Assembly: GCA_015680685.1 (NCBI GenBank)
Contig: MNCI01001838.1
Span: 56,969 to 120,968 of the forward strand
Origin: Gnetum montanum
Lineage: Eukaryota; Streptophyta; Gnetopsida; Gnetales; Gnetaceae
DNA: 64,000 nt
Reading direction: 5' to 3'
How positions within the stretch are numbered: position 1 is the stretch's first letter; each line of letters begins with the position of its first letter. A program made the position numbers and the translations under genes. Below the pieces are notes generated by a model. That model made no database searches. It saw only the letters and a program-made list of their open reading frames with translations, and was not told where the DNA came from. This document shows positions 36,367 to 47,882 of the stretch, piece by piece.

Positions 36367-36385
36367 TGGCGTTAGAAGGAGGGCC
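36367..36385 (+). other. Primer binding site of element J
   Basis: TGGCGTTAGAAGGAGGGCC, seven bases after the LTR. The TGG start is right for pairing with a tRNA 3' CCA. I recall similar TGGCGCTAGAAGGAGGG sites in Tat/Ogre elements but cannot name the tRNA. It is clearly not the tRNA-Asp type used by the other elements. Confidence 0.6.
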
Positions 36386-36460
36386 CAACTTGCTTATTTT
36401 CTTTTAAAACATCATGCTACCTATCAAAACTTATTCATCTTCTCCTTGTAAGTCTCCCTG

Positions 36461-36590
36461 TTGTAGTTGGTCACGCTGCAGTTTGGTCACCCTGTTGGTC
36501 ATGCTGTTGGTCACGTTACAGTCTGGTCACGCTACAGGTTAGTCACGTTGCACATGCTGTAGGTTAGTCACGCTGCACACCCTATTAGCT
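36461..36590 (+). repeat. Leader repeat array GGTCACGCTGCA (element J)
   Basis: About eight imperfect copies of a 14-18 bp unit, GGTCACGCTGCAGTTT with C/T variation. The same motif recurs in the U3 of both J LTRs. Confidence 0.65.
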
Positions 36591-36603
36591 TGGACACATT
36601 GTC

Positions 36604-39600
36604 ATGGAAAATTCCCACATCAACCCTACTTGTGTAATCCTCACACCAGAACAATACAACTTCATCTGTGTAAAAATCCAAGCTAGCTTGCCTATCGATC
36701 GCATGGAAAGAGAGGCAAAGCGAAACTATGAGCTCATCTACAAGGGAGGTCATGAGTTCACTCCCTTAACATTTGACATAATCCCCCTTTCTAAGCCCCA
36801 TCATTGACTCATATATCAGCTTCTCATGAAAATGAGTCAAGCCTTACAGCCACCTTTGATAGAGCCTCAGAATGGAAATAAGGAAGATGACTTTGCCGTC
36901 CAATCTGAGCATGGGGATTCATACCATATTGTCAGTCCTTGCACCTATAAAAATCCATTATTCCAACCTTTCCTGGAGGGAACCATGCTTCCTCCTTTGT
37001 TTGCATACACGTGGGGACTAGCTTCTCGACAAGAAATACTAGCTTCCACGTCTAGCCATTACATACCACAAGTACAAACTCACGGGGCACATCTAACTAC
37101 TTCAGCATAACACGTTCAGGATGTCAGCTCATAACCTGTGGCTGGGTAGTGGGTTTCACCAGTTGTCTAGCAACACCAACCTACTTTCTATAATGTACCA
37201 CATGCTCTAATCCCATCTCTGAATGTTGCTCCACCACAACAACCAACAATCCAACAATATCCCTTGCTGCAAACAATGCAACAATTGAATTACTACCAAT
37301 CACAATCCATTCAACCCATTGGTCTGCCTACTGCCCAAGAGTGGGAAGACACGAAGAAAATGATGCACATGTTAACTGAAGAGGTAAAGCATCTTAAAAT
37401 CGCAAACACTGAGGAAATCAAGGTGTTGGACTTCTATCAAGATGATCCAATCGATCCCTCAGTTCCATCGTTAACGTTGCCAAAGGGAGTCTCATTATCC
37501 TAGCTAACCAAGTACAATGGAGAGGGAAACCCAAACGCCCACCTGGTAACATTTCAAACAGAATGTCTATTGCTTCAAGCCTAGCCTCATGTAATTCTAT
37601 GCATATTTGCTATGTCCTTAATGGGAAAAGCCTTAGACTAGTACCGAGCTTTACCCCGTAACTCCATATCCTCTCTGGAGGATTTGTTACATCAATTTNA
37701 AGCCACATTAGATAACCTGATTCAGATTAAATAGGCGCCATTAGAGCTAGCACAAAAATCTACCCAAAGGTGGAGTGCAACTTTTAATGAACTTCACGAG
37801 CCCATCCCTGCAACATATCTGCTTACCATCCTTAAGGTGGCTGCGAATGACTTTATTAAATCAAAAATTTACTATTTAAAATCCCGTACCTTGAGCCAAG
37901 AATTTGTGCAAATTAAAGACATAGAAGAGGTAGCCCAATCAAGCAATGAACCAGCTTATGTGGCCTACAGGAACCAACACACTTGCAAACAAAACACAAT
38001 AGTGGCAACAGTAGCCGCAAGCACAAAAGCAACCAACTGGGACCCAACAGCTAAGCAACCCAAAGCCCCAGCTGACAAAGCTACCAACTTTGGCACCAAC
38101 TCACCTACATCGGTACGGGCCTCCCCAAGGCCCAACTTTCAGCGTAAGGACCGCTCAAAGTATACACCACTACCGATGCAAGCCTCTGAACTACTGGAGC
38201 AACTCTTGAAAGTCGGGCAAATCCAACACAAACATGTGTCAGTGATTACCCACCGAACACATGATAGGTACTGTGAAGTACTAAGCAACCCCACATTAGC
38301 AGTAGCAAATGAGCCCCTGGTCCCACAACATTTTAAGTTGGACCAATACTATCATTACCATCAATTGGATGGTCACAGTACAGAGAATTGTCGTGCCTTG
38401 CAGGATGACCTGTAGAGAATGATAGAACAAGGCCAATTAGCAATCGACATGGTGAGTGAATCCAACACAGATGATGCCTCCTATGTCATAAACTCAATTA
38501 GCATAGGTGGCAAGCCCAAACATGTGCAACAACCTTCTGTGATTCGTGTGCCTCCCAACAAGGCAAAGGTCCCTGTAGCCTCCACAAGTAAGAGGTCTCC
38601 CTTCAATATCAAAGTGCCATCCACAACACCCTCTATGGTCAAGGTTCCACAACAATGATATGCTAAGACGTTAAACTGGCATGACCTGTCTACTAAGACA
38701 TTAAACTGGCATGACGCAACAACAAAAACCACTAAGAAACCTTTCGTCATCAAGGTGCCATGATAAGTTAGTCACATAACAACCCCCACAACAACTCCTA
38801 AGCCACCCTTTATCATAAGGGGGCCATGACGTGATGGCCCCTCACCTACCCGAAGCCCAATAGTAGGCAACATCTTGATCCCTCCTTCCTCGAGAGTTGA
38901 CCCCACTAGCAACCTGGGTAGGTCCACCAAATGGAAATGCAAGAGGACAAACGAGCATCTCGCAACCCCCATGGCTGAGGCAAAGGCCACAACCAACAAA
39001 CAAAAATTGAAGAATGGGGTCCCTACCCTAAAATAGACCAAAAAAACCAAGCCTAAGTCCTCTTTGCAAGAGATCTATCTCTTAAGCCACACAGAGGAAG
39101 TCAAGGCCAACACAACGGCTAATGACAAAGACTTTGTAGCTGCACTAACCCAGGTAAAACAATTTTTCAAGTAAAAGAACACAACATTGAGCTTATATGA
39201 CCTAGTCATGACTTCATCTACTCACTGCCAAGCATTGGCCAAGATCTTGGCCTCCATTCCTGTTACAAAGGACATCCTTGCAAATGAGGCATCCATCCAT
39301 GCAACAATGCTGCCCCCTCCACCACAAGAATCAAGTTGAACATCTTTAGTGTTCCACAATAATGCAGTCAAAGTCAACCCCACACGAGGGGAGGTCACAC
39401 ATGCGCCATTGAACACTAGTGTAAGCATCAAAAAATGCATAGTACGTAGAGTACACATCGATGATGACATGGAAGAAAACGTTGTCGTGCACTCCGTCGT
39501 CGAATGACTAGGCCTAACGCACAACATTCAATTGACCAAAATCGAGTCTTTAAACTCCTTCGATGGAGCATGTGTAGCCATTAATGGCACAATCCACATC

Positions 39601-39897
39601 GCCTTCACGATAGGGGACCAGTGCCCCATGTTTGTAAACTTTACAGTCATCGACAAGATGCCAAACTACAACATGATTCTAGGTAGGCCTTGGCTAGCCC
39701 AACTAAGGGCCATCTCCTCTCCCATCCACCAAGAAATCCACCTTCCATACGAAGGTGGTCAAGTTATCATCCATGGTGATAATGTTTCCTCTTTGACTAT
39801 CCACGACATAGACATGGCGCAAGTTTTGGAAGAAGAGTTTCTTGGTGGTACACCTACAATAACCAATGCAACACTTAAGGCTAACACACCCAAATGA
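36604..39897 (+). pseudogene. Element J gag-protease
   Basis: A single frame of about 1,098 codons from ATG 36,604 to 39,897 with in-frame stops but no frameshift that I can see; one n at 37,699. Gag core at about 37,500-37,920 (KYNGEGNPNAHLVTFQTE, WSATFNELHEPIPATYL, DFIKSKIYYLKSRTLSQEF). Knuckle-like YYHYHQLDGHSTENC at about 38,347-38,391: the H-x3-G-H-x4-C part is kept but the first Cys is replaced. Protease C-terminal half at 39,532-39,897 (VNFTVIDKMPNYNMILGRPW). The usual D-S/T-G seems replaced by DDDM at about 39,460. RT does not follow. Most stops are TAG or TGA, one transition from CAG or CGA. Confidence 0.8.
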
Positions 39898-40430
39898 GTG
39901 GTTGAAGCCGAAAACCCCCCCAAAGGATCCTAAACCTTGCATGCTCCCTAATCCATGCTTGGTTAGGAAGCAACTACATGACCAAGACTCTCCCTTGGCA
40001 AAAAATGCGGGTGCCTACCTACCCTTTTTCATGCATTTTTGACTTTTAGCACCCTTTGCCATGCATTTTTGACTTTTGTTTACATTACACTAGCCTATGC
40101 GTTTACATTTTTCCCACTCACTTAGACTGCACATTTTGCTTTGTTTACACATTCAGCAACTTAGTTTACACATTGCATTTGAAAAACATCAAACATAAAC
40201 ACATAAAACTATAAAAACACATGGCCTGAAAAGGCCTTAAACTAGCTTATGGCCCAGAATGGCCTAAAACTCTCACTTTTTGCATTGCTTTTCTTTCATT
40301 CATACATTTTAACTCTATGTACAATAGGTGTCACTTGATGTTGTTTTCTTCCTAATTGATTTTTTGCAGGATCTTGCGCACACACAACATGACCATGCAT
40401 GCAACATCACACCTTACATAAGCAAGGTAA
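39898..40430 (+). other. Element J region after protease
   Basis: No coding signal. It has repeated TTTACATT/TTTACACATT phrases (about 40,078-40,170) like those in the LTR (about 36,063-36,150). The place where RT and integrase should begin is simply absent. Confidence 0.55.
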
Positions 40431-40910
40431 GCACAGATAGTCCGCTAAGACTATAAATTGGCACAGACAGTCCTGACATCATGACTTAAAGCTGATACCA
40501 CAAAACAGTCCTGGCTTCATGACTTAAAACTGATACCATAGAACAGTCTTGGCATCATGACTTAAAACTAATACCACAGAAAATTCCTGGTATCATGACT
40601 TAAAACTGATACCACAGAACAGTCCTAGCATCATGACTTAAAACTGATACCACAAAACAGTCGTGACATCATGACTTAAAATTGATATCACAGATCTTTG
40701 TCTAGTATGATGCTAAACTTCCATATTTGTCTGCCATGACATAAAACTGGCATGCAGAGTCCACTGAGACTACAAACTAGTTTGCCTCTTCATAGTCCGT
40801 TATGACTATAAACTAGCAATGCACCATCCGCTACGACACTAAATTGGTGTCGTCCAAGGGGTTACGACGTGAAACTAACTCGCAATAGTCTATTAAGACT
40901 ATAAACTGAT
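40431..40910 (+). repeat. Tandem repeats in the 3' region of element J
   Basis: Core array at 40,467-40,694: six units of about 38 bp, ACAGTCCTGGCATCATGACT followed by TAAAACTGATACCACAGA. Flanked on both sides by related degenerate units of CTAAGACTATAAATTGGCA type (40,444-40,463 and 40,750-40,910). Such arrays before the 3' LTR are known in Tat/Ogre elements (recall). Confidence 0.8.
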
Positions 40911-41439
40911 GACATCATGAATGACTAGGCAAAACTTGAAAAGATGTATTACTACGATTGGCTGTTCATGTTCATGTTCCACAAAGGACTTGCTGCATAA
41001 TTTGTCTCATGGATCCTAATGAAGTTGATGCTGTTCATGATCCTGTCTGCTCTGAAGAATTGCACACAGCGGCTCCATATCCTTGTTTAAAGTGCTTAGT
41101 TAACCATTTCATTTGTGTTTTTCTTGCCTTCTTGGAGTTGTGTTTGTAGGATGATGCTCCTGAGATGTTCGTACATAGATGCACTTCATCGTGACAACAA
41201 GGTATCACATTTTTTCCTGATGCACGTAACTGGGTTATTCAAACCGTTCATAAGTACATTCTCGACTCCTAATACATTCCCTATTCCCCATCATGCTTCC
41301 CTTAGCCTATTCAATTACACTCCCTTGATACATTCTGCTCACCTCAAAACTCTCGATACGCTGTTGCACACTGTGACTCCTTAAGTAGTTGCGATGCAAA
41401 ACACAGTACATGATGCAAAATGCAAGTGCTGAAACATGA

Positions 41440-41590
41440 GAAAGGCATAAAAAGCAAGCTCTTTCTAAAAGACCAAAGAGAAAAAGAAAATAAAAGAAAA
41501 AAGAAAGATAAAATAAAGCAAAAACAAAGGAAGAGAAGAAACAAACAAGAAAAAAAAGAAAAGAAAACAAAAGGGTCAAAGAGAAAAATG
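41440..41590 (+). repeat. Long purine-rich tract (element J 3' region)
   Basis: About 150 nt that is almost entirely A and G. It opens a lysine-rich frame, but this is a composition effect, not a gene. Confidence 0.6.
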
Positions 41591-42125
41591 CATGGAAAAG
41601 GTCTTCGTGACCCCGTTGACATCATAAGCAAAAGACTATTGGCTATTCTCATACAAGCCCCAGGTGAGAAGGCAATTGTCTTGAAAAATAGTTACGCTCA
41701 TGTCTCAAAGAGATCATGTTGCACATCATCGCATGGCTTTGGCTATTTACAACGGGCCCCGTAAAAACTCTATAAGAGTCCCATTTCTCCAAAGAATGCA
41801 CTTCCTATGTCTTGGCTCTGAGTCTGCTAAACACTGGCTATGGACAAGGACCAAAGATATAGCTCATTCACTTGAGAGCATTCCCCTCCCACAATCTTGG
41901 CAGCAATCATAATCCTTGATCAACTCTTGACTTCCCCTGATTACAATCCATCCCTTGCATCTTGAACCAGATTCCTTCGATCCCATGTACTTTTGAGAAC
42001 AGTGCGATGAAACCCATCCAAGGGCCGACGGTTAATGTTTAATGCTTTGTTGTTCATGGTGTTTTGCACTTCTTTGTCGATGCCTCTTGGGTGGATTCCT
42101 CTAGAAGTTAACAAAGAGAGGCCAA
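41591..42125 (+). other. Element J 3' untranslated region and polypurine tract
   Basis: No gene seen. The candidate plus-strand primer site AACAAAGAGAGGCCAA lies at 42,110-42,125, directly before the 3' LTR. Confidence 0.55.
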
Positions 42126-43907
42126 TGAAACACCACTAATTTCGGCCTAGCACTTTAAAATGAGAATGACTCAAGCCCTTTCAAAGTTTCAGGAGGCAAA
42201 ATTTGGCTACGGCATGGAGCTCACTCCTGACTTTCCCAAGGTAGCTTGCTCATCCTCAGAATGAGCAACTTCACACAGCGTCAAAACTAGGTTAAAAATG
42301 ATAATTTCTAAGTGGTTTTTGGGAGTCACGTTGTAGGTCACGTTGCCACGTAACTCTAGCATGACCAAATTTTGGAGCCTCAAAACTATGTAAAAATGAC
42401 TTGATTTCAAGAGTGCAATTCATCCTTAGGGTCCACTATTGACAACTATGGGTCCCAACCTTTAGAAATTCTAGATTTCACCTCAAAATTACAAGTTTTT
42501 AAGGTCATGTTGCAGGTCACGCTGCAGGTCAAGCTGTAGTGTGAGTCCATTGTGACTTGCTAAAAGTGGCTCTGAACAGGGCACATTCAGGCTCAAATTT
42601 CAACTGGCAGGGTCAAAACACAAGTAGACAACTATTACACCCAAGAAACAGGCTTCATAAATTCAAAAATTAGCATGAAACGTGTCATTCTAGGTCACAC
42701 TTAAGGTCACGCTGCAGCATGAGTCCAACGTGACCTGTCCAAAATAACTCCAAATCAGACACGTTCAAATTCAAATTCAGATTTTAGATCACTCTCAAGG
42801 TTAGACACATTTAGGGAAATAGTTGCATTCAGGGAACAAGCTTCAGAAATCAAAATGTGGTGTCAAATTTTTCATTTTATTTCACTTAGGCTGAGGTCAC
42901 GTTGGGAACACGCCCAGTGTGACTGCCCAGTGTGAGTGTCTACTAAACGCCCAGCGTGAGTGCAAGTAGACACACCTCAAAAGCCATGGAAACACCCGAA
43001 TCGGTATCCTACAGTGGTCAATGCAATCAAATCAAATATCCAGAAGTCTCAAGTGAGCCAGAACCAATTTCTCTTGTTGTAAATTATCATTTCATTGTAA
43101 ATCTTCATTTGTGGGCTTGTTAGGCCCTCACAGTCTAAATTGTATGTATTTCCATGGGCTTGAGTAACCCTCGCGTTGTAAGATACGATGAACCTGGTCA
43201 AGAACGTAGCTTGCCCACACATGTCTAGCTCACACACAGTTGTCCATTGGACATGTGTCACTTGATCTATTTTCCTCTCATCTCCTAGCCATTGATTCCA
43301 TTCTCGAATTCTACACCCGACCCCGACCCAACCCTATAAATACCCTGTCAATTCACATAAATGGGGTGTGCAATTTTTGAGTTAAATGGCTTAAGAAACT
43401 TAGACTAGCAATCCTTGGGCGCTCGACACACTCTGACTCCTAGCATCCAAGCACTTCCAAAACACAACACATCACATCACATCACATTACATCACCCCGG
43501 GGCTTGGCACTTGACTTGCCATCTGTAGCTACGCTTTGACCAGTGCACATCTTTTCTATGCAATACTATACGGCTCATTTTGCCAGCCATTATTTTCTGT
43601 TTACTCTATTTTACATTCAGTTTACGTTCTATTTACAATACCAGTTTACATTTTGCCAGTGTTTCTGTTTACATTTTGTGCACATTGTTTACATTTTAAA
43701 GCATCAGTTATGATAACTCCAGCGCAAGCTATAGTTTACGCTTGGGGATGTCCTTGGTTGATTTTCATGTAGACAATCCAAGGCACTCTACCTTTGTTTA
43801 CTTTTCCAGCTTGCCCTTGAGCGAAGATAGGGTCAACTATGTCTACCCTACAATCTTTCGGTGTTTGTTTCCCTTCTAGCCTTACACCGATGATTTAGGT
43901 CAGTACA
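42126..43907 (+). repeat. Element J 3' LTR
   Basis: TGAAACACC...CAGTACA, 1,782 bp, aligned throughout with 34,575-36,360. TATAAATA at 43,335-43,342. Followed by TSD ATATC. Confidence 0.9.
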
Positions 43908-43912
43908 ATATC

Positions 43913-45750
43913 CATATGGGTCAAGTTGTTGGTAAGGATACTATTGCCTTGGTGGTGGCATTCCCCATGATTATGGGTATTACTACTATTGATATTGCTC
44001 AATCGGTTGTGGTGGAGTTCCACTGGGATAATACGTTAAGGGTTGGTGAAACTACCTTGGGTTACTTTGAGAATAAGGTAACCTTTAGGGTGTTTGCCTT
44101 TTGTTTAATCGTGGGTTGAGTGCATACACCCTAGACTCCTGCAAATGTAAGATTACAGGGCAACATCCCTTAGGATGGTCATATTGACATATCTTGAATC
44201 CACTATCATTGTCTGTTTCTGAATCCACAATGTCTTCAACGATGGCAACTTTTCCCTTACCCTTGCTACGTGCATATTCAGCTTCTCTCTTTTTTCTTTT
44301 TTCACAATCACTACCTTAATCTCTAGACTCCTCTGTTATTTTAAGAACAATTCAAAATCTATTGTCTAGGGAATCCCACATTTGATCTACCTTTGTTGAA
44401 ACTTATGATGTCATCTTTTGGATAGGAAAAATTTTCCTATTCACCATCTCTTCGAGTGGTGACTCTTGTTCATCCTCACAAAATCTTACTTTCCTCTTCT
44501 AAAGGGAAGGATCTCAATTATACTCTTCCACACTTTCTCTCTTCTGTAGCTCACCTTCTTCCTTAGTAACTTGCTCCAATAGTCTTTGAATTTGATGGGA
44601 CCTAAGCTCGGATAGTCTTCCTTGGGCATAAGTTCCAAGGGTTCTTCTCGTTTCATGCCTAAGTGCATCTATGAGATGACGTAGTTGATCCCTTTCTGGA
44701 TAACCATGGCTAGGACAACGATGTAATAGTGCATAATATCAGCTCATGGTAGCATCCAAGGGTTCATTTCCTTCTTGTTTTCATCCTTGGAATTGCTTTT
44801 GCAAGTTAGACACTTGGGAGTACATTTGGTACTTATTGTTGAACAATTCTAACATGGTACTCCACCTACGAATAGATTTTAGTTCTAAAGACCTATACTA
44901 GCTTTCCACTTCTTTAACTAGTGTCTGTGGAAATAACTTAAGTTTTTTCCATTCGTTCTCTTTGTTTTGTAAGGCACGCGCATCATGGAATGCTTGTAAG
45001 TGATTCTGAGGATCAGCATTGTATCCTCCTTCAAATCGTGGGATGTTGTTCATATCTAATCTCTTAATCCTACTATCTTTCTGGTGCCTTGTTGGAATTC
45101 TAATAGCCTCAGTTATGTCTAACATACTTCGAGTAGCAAGCAGGGGTTCATCGTGATCGTCTTGTCCATGGCATCTATGATGCCTACGCTGTTCCCTAGT
45201 CTCCCTTCTATGTCGTGAATCTCTAGAGTGCCCTCGTCCCCTTTCTTGGTTGTTTCATCTATGACTTCCACTTTGCCTACCTTTATTCGCTTAGTCCTTT
45301 TCTTTATGACTACGTCTGGATATTGAAGGAGAGGATGAAGGAGATGATAAAGGTGAAGAAGGAGAACCATCACCATGACGATGTGTGCCACCTTCTCTTT
45401 GGCGGTCTCGACCTCAATCGCGATTACGTTTAGAATATCCATCTTTATCATCTATTTGTGTCCCTTTTTTAGACCCTTTATGCTTGTGGGTATTAGGACC
45501 TAGGTTGTGAATAGTGGAATGAAGGTTCTTGTACACAACCCCTTGGTGAAAGTCAAGGGGAGGAACATCATTTTGTGGGCGACTGCCTGAGGTAGGTTTA
45601 CCACCCTCAATTTCGCTTAAGACATGTGGGACATCTTGGGACCACTTACCCTTCAAAGACTTATGATGTCTCTCCTGTTGCAAGTCCCTTTGACGTTGTG
45701 CCTATGTAGGAAAGTATTCTCTTGAGTCATGGTCTTACACAACATATTCT
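43913..45750 (-). pseudogene. Element F gag, N-terminal and capsid segments
   Basis: Reverse-strand gag. An N-terminal charged region (about 45,160-45,700; K, D, R, H and S rich) is longer than in B, D and E. The capsid begins at 45,125 (MLDITEAIRIPTRHQK, MNNIPRFEGGYNADPQNH, LKLFPQTLV) and continues in the same order as B (ALLHRCPSHGYPERDQLRH, ALRHETRRTLGTYAQG). Motif F-K-I-C-Q-Y-D-H-P-K-G at about 44,165-44,199: the first Cys of the family motif is Phe. Fewer stops than in D. Antisense open frames here (for example 43,916-44,119) are shadows. Confidence 0.75.
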
Positions 45751-46156
45751 ACATGTAAGTGCGGCATGCCAATTTGTGTGAGGGCATAAAGAAGCATGCT
45801 TGGGACTAAAAAATCGGGAGGTAACACTATGTTACCTTCTAAGTCTTACCAATGTAGTTGTTCATATTGATGGAGGATAAATGTGAACTCTAGTATATAC
45901 TCATCAGGATGAATATATACCACTCAAACTTGCTAAGGGATTGGTGGATCAACATCATGTGTATTACGCAATTGATTGTTTCCTATTTCAGACCTAGGCG
46001 GTGAGGCGCTTTCATACGAAGAAGAAGATATACTTGTCTGTTTAGTGTGTAATGTATTCTTGTTTATTATTTTCTCAACCAACCCTAAGGGTTCATTCCA
46101 ACAATGTGAATGATTTCCTAAGTTCTAAATAGCACACAAAGAACTAAGTGCCCAAN
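45751..46156 (-). other. Element F leader or gag N-terminus, ends at an n
   Basis: Weak coding signal only: a serine-rich patch SISSSSYESASPPRS at about 46,005-46,050 in the reverse strand. No PBS is found next to the LTR. Sequence before and after the n at 46,156 may not be truly adjacent. Confidence 0.4.
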
Positions 46157-46627
46157 GGTTACCAAGTGTTACATGCATGTTGAAGTGATTGTACCGAGTG
46201 TATTTACTTAGGAGAGTTGTAGGGGGGGGGGGGGGGGGGGGGGGGGGAGAGAGAGAGAGAGAGAGAGAAAAAAAAACATTAATTAACTAAGAAAGCATTT
46301 AATAATATCAATTAACACTAATTAATCTATTCTAGATGCTGCAAGGTTTATCATAAAGTTCTTCTTTATTGCCACACACAAGGTGTGCTCAGGTACACAA
46401 TGCTTGAATAAAGATCCATTCACTTTGTGACTCCTACTGTGGGCATCAGAAATAATTCTAACTCTAGGAGGGAGAAAAGGCAAGATTTTGACTAAGGGTG
46501 TAACTATCTAATACAAAACCAAGTGCACATGCCTCTTATTTATAGGGAAGGAGACAGGTCCTGATATTGGGTATCCAACATCGCATGGCAGGCTTCGATA
46601 TCATGGACTTGATATCGCGATTCATCA
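46157..46627 (-). repeat. Element F 5' LTR, partial
   Basis: Matches 27,716-28,126 of the left LTR. Lacks the U5 end, starting at GGTTACCAAGTG right after the n. A run of about 25 G precedes the (GA)n where the left LTR has five G. Reverse TATA TATTTATA at 46,537-46,544. Ends TTCATCA at 46,627. Confidence 0.8.
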
Positions 46628-47882
46628 TCTATCATTGGGATGAAACAATGTGATGTCATTGATAAGAGGTATGGACTTGGTTTTGATCTTGGAGCGATAA
46701 GCTAATGGTACCTTAATCATGCACAACACTTTGGATTCATTGTGCCCATGGTAAGTTACCTTACATTCTAATCTCTGTAATCCCTTCTATGATTCATCTC
46801 ATCTCACTATCCCAATATTTTTAACTTGTGTCTTGTGTGGCATAGAATTCATAGCTCATCACGATAGTATTTAACATGTGTGTGTTTTGTTGCACTATTG
46901 CGGATTGCATTTAACCCTTCTAGTGGCTACAGAAATTTTAAGGAGTGGTTACACAAGGGCATGATAGGTTGGAACCTACTTTGGGAAGGACCCACTTGTA
47001 TGAATTCTGTAATTTGTACTTGATGAACACCACCACATCATCTTATACCCTCTAAGTATTGCATTGTTGAAATTATTCTTTCCTTTATCATCATTTCAAC
47101 CAAACATTCCTTTGCACCACTACATGTCCTTTTTCCTCACCCTATTTAAGAACTTCATTATATAATTCCACTTTATTACACTTGTGATGCCTTAATGTTC
47201 ACTTAACATTACCCCAGATCTTTCAAATCTACCTCAAATCCTTCATTTTTTCCATGAAAACTCAAAAATTGATCAATTTTACTAAGTACCCTATTCTGGA
47301 TAGGACGTGATATTGGGTCTGTGCTATTGTGTACGTGATATCGCATCAACAAAACCTATATATATGGGTCTCCCCATGTGTGTAGAAGTCATTTTCAACT
47401 ATTCATGCGAGGGGAGTTGTTGCCATTTTCTCCCATGATTTTTCATGCTTTGTGCTCCTACCATTTAACCATCAATATCTCACTCGTTAGTGCTCCAATT
47501 TTTCTTCTGATCGAACCTACTTAAACCCAGAGTGTTTAACTCAGTCGTGGGGGAGGGGTATGGTAGAATTTGTGCATAACTTTTTTGAAATTTGCTATCG
47601 CCTAAAGGATATCATAGAGGTAAGTAATATTAAGAAGTGTTAAGAACTCATGCCAAATTAATTTTCTTACTTTACAAAAATCATTTAAATTATTAATTAG
47701 AGTCACCTGATCAAATTGGACCCAACATTAAAAATTTTAGGGGAATTCCTTGAAAAATTTCTAACTTTGAAATCACACTAAGCAATTAAATTTCAAAATT
47801 CATTAAAGGTAATGAGTAAGGTATAGGATAATCAAACTTTGTTAAATGACCATACTAACAAATGATCTTTGTGTGATTATAG
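46628..47882 (+). other. Element E spacer, right of F
   Basis: No gene. It begins with a second copy of the 60 bp that end the left flank. The conserved block CTACTTTGGGAAGGACCCAC is at about 46,976-46,996. A promoter-like patch at about 47,300-47,370 has GTGATATTGGG, ACGTGATATCGCATC and then TATATATA. A purine-rich tract TCAGTCGTGGGGGAGGGGTA is at 47,541-47,560. TACTAA (47,853-47,858) and AG (47,881-47,882) immediately precede the 3' ORF. Confidence 0.65.
47300..47370 (+). promoter_or_regulatory. Putative internal promoter of element E
   Basis: Two GATAT palindromes of the kind found in the U3 regions, followed by CCTATATATATGGG, lie about 520 nt upstream of the 3' ORF. The same arrangement is kept in A at about 320-360. 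Inference only; no transcript evidence. Confidence 0.35.

Larger units (their letters stand above)
34575..43907 (+). mobile_element. Element J: Tat/Ogre-like LTR retrotransposon without RT or integrase
   Basis: Complete 9.3-kb element with TSD ATATC identical on both sides (34,570-34,574; 43,908-43,912). LTRs of 1,786 and 1,782 bp, TGAAACACC...AGTACA. Interior: PBS, leader repeat array, gag-protease frame, then 2.2 kb with tandem repeats and a purine tract where RT, RNase H and integrase would lie. LTRs differ at about one base in ten over the first 200 nt (eye count). It interrupts the gag of F. Lineage judged from the gag zinc knuckle and the protease LGRPWL block. Confidence 0.85.
27336..46627 (-). 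mobile_element. Element F: Athila-like retrotransposon with pol, truncated integrase
   Basis: Minus-strand element inside E. 3' LTR at left (27,336-28,126), reversed polypurine tract TACCCCCATGACTG at 28,127, spacer, pol remnant (31,840-34,080), gag (34,081-34,574 and 43,913-45,750), leader, and partial 5' LTR at right (46,157-46,627). It is the only family member here with enzyme domains. G and J are inserted in it. The flanks do not form a 5-bp TSD: the left flank ends GGTTT, the right begins TCTAT, and about 60 bp of E occur on both sides. The n at 46,156 marks an uncertain join. Confidence 0.7.

Noticed and set aside
38481-39527. Minus-strand frames inside element J
   Set aside because: Shadows of the plus-strand gag-protease, which has the recognisable motifs.
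40467-40694. Regular 38-bp repeats, possible satellite or CRISPR
   Set aside because: Units abut without unique spacers and sit inside element J just 5' of its 3' LTR, a usual place for Tat/Ogre tandem repeats.
41307-41764. Lysine-rich frame on the plus strand and hydrophobic frames on the minus strand
   Set aside because: Produced by a 150-nt purine-rich tract; no conserved motif. The minus-strand Phe/Leu runs are the complement of that tract.
43916-44119. Plus-strand 67-codon frame just after element J
   Set aside because: Antisense to the C-terminal gag of element F, which continues across J.
46224-46248. G-run as a G-quadruplex or biological signal
   Set aside because: The paired LTR has only five G at this place and an n lies 70 bp away, so a homopolymer artefact is more likely.
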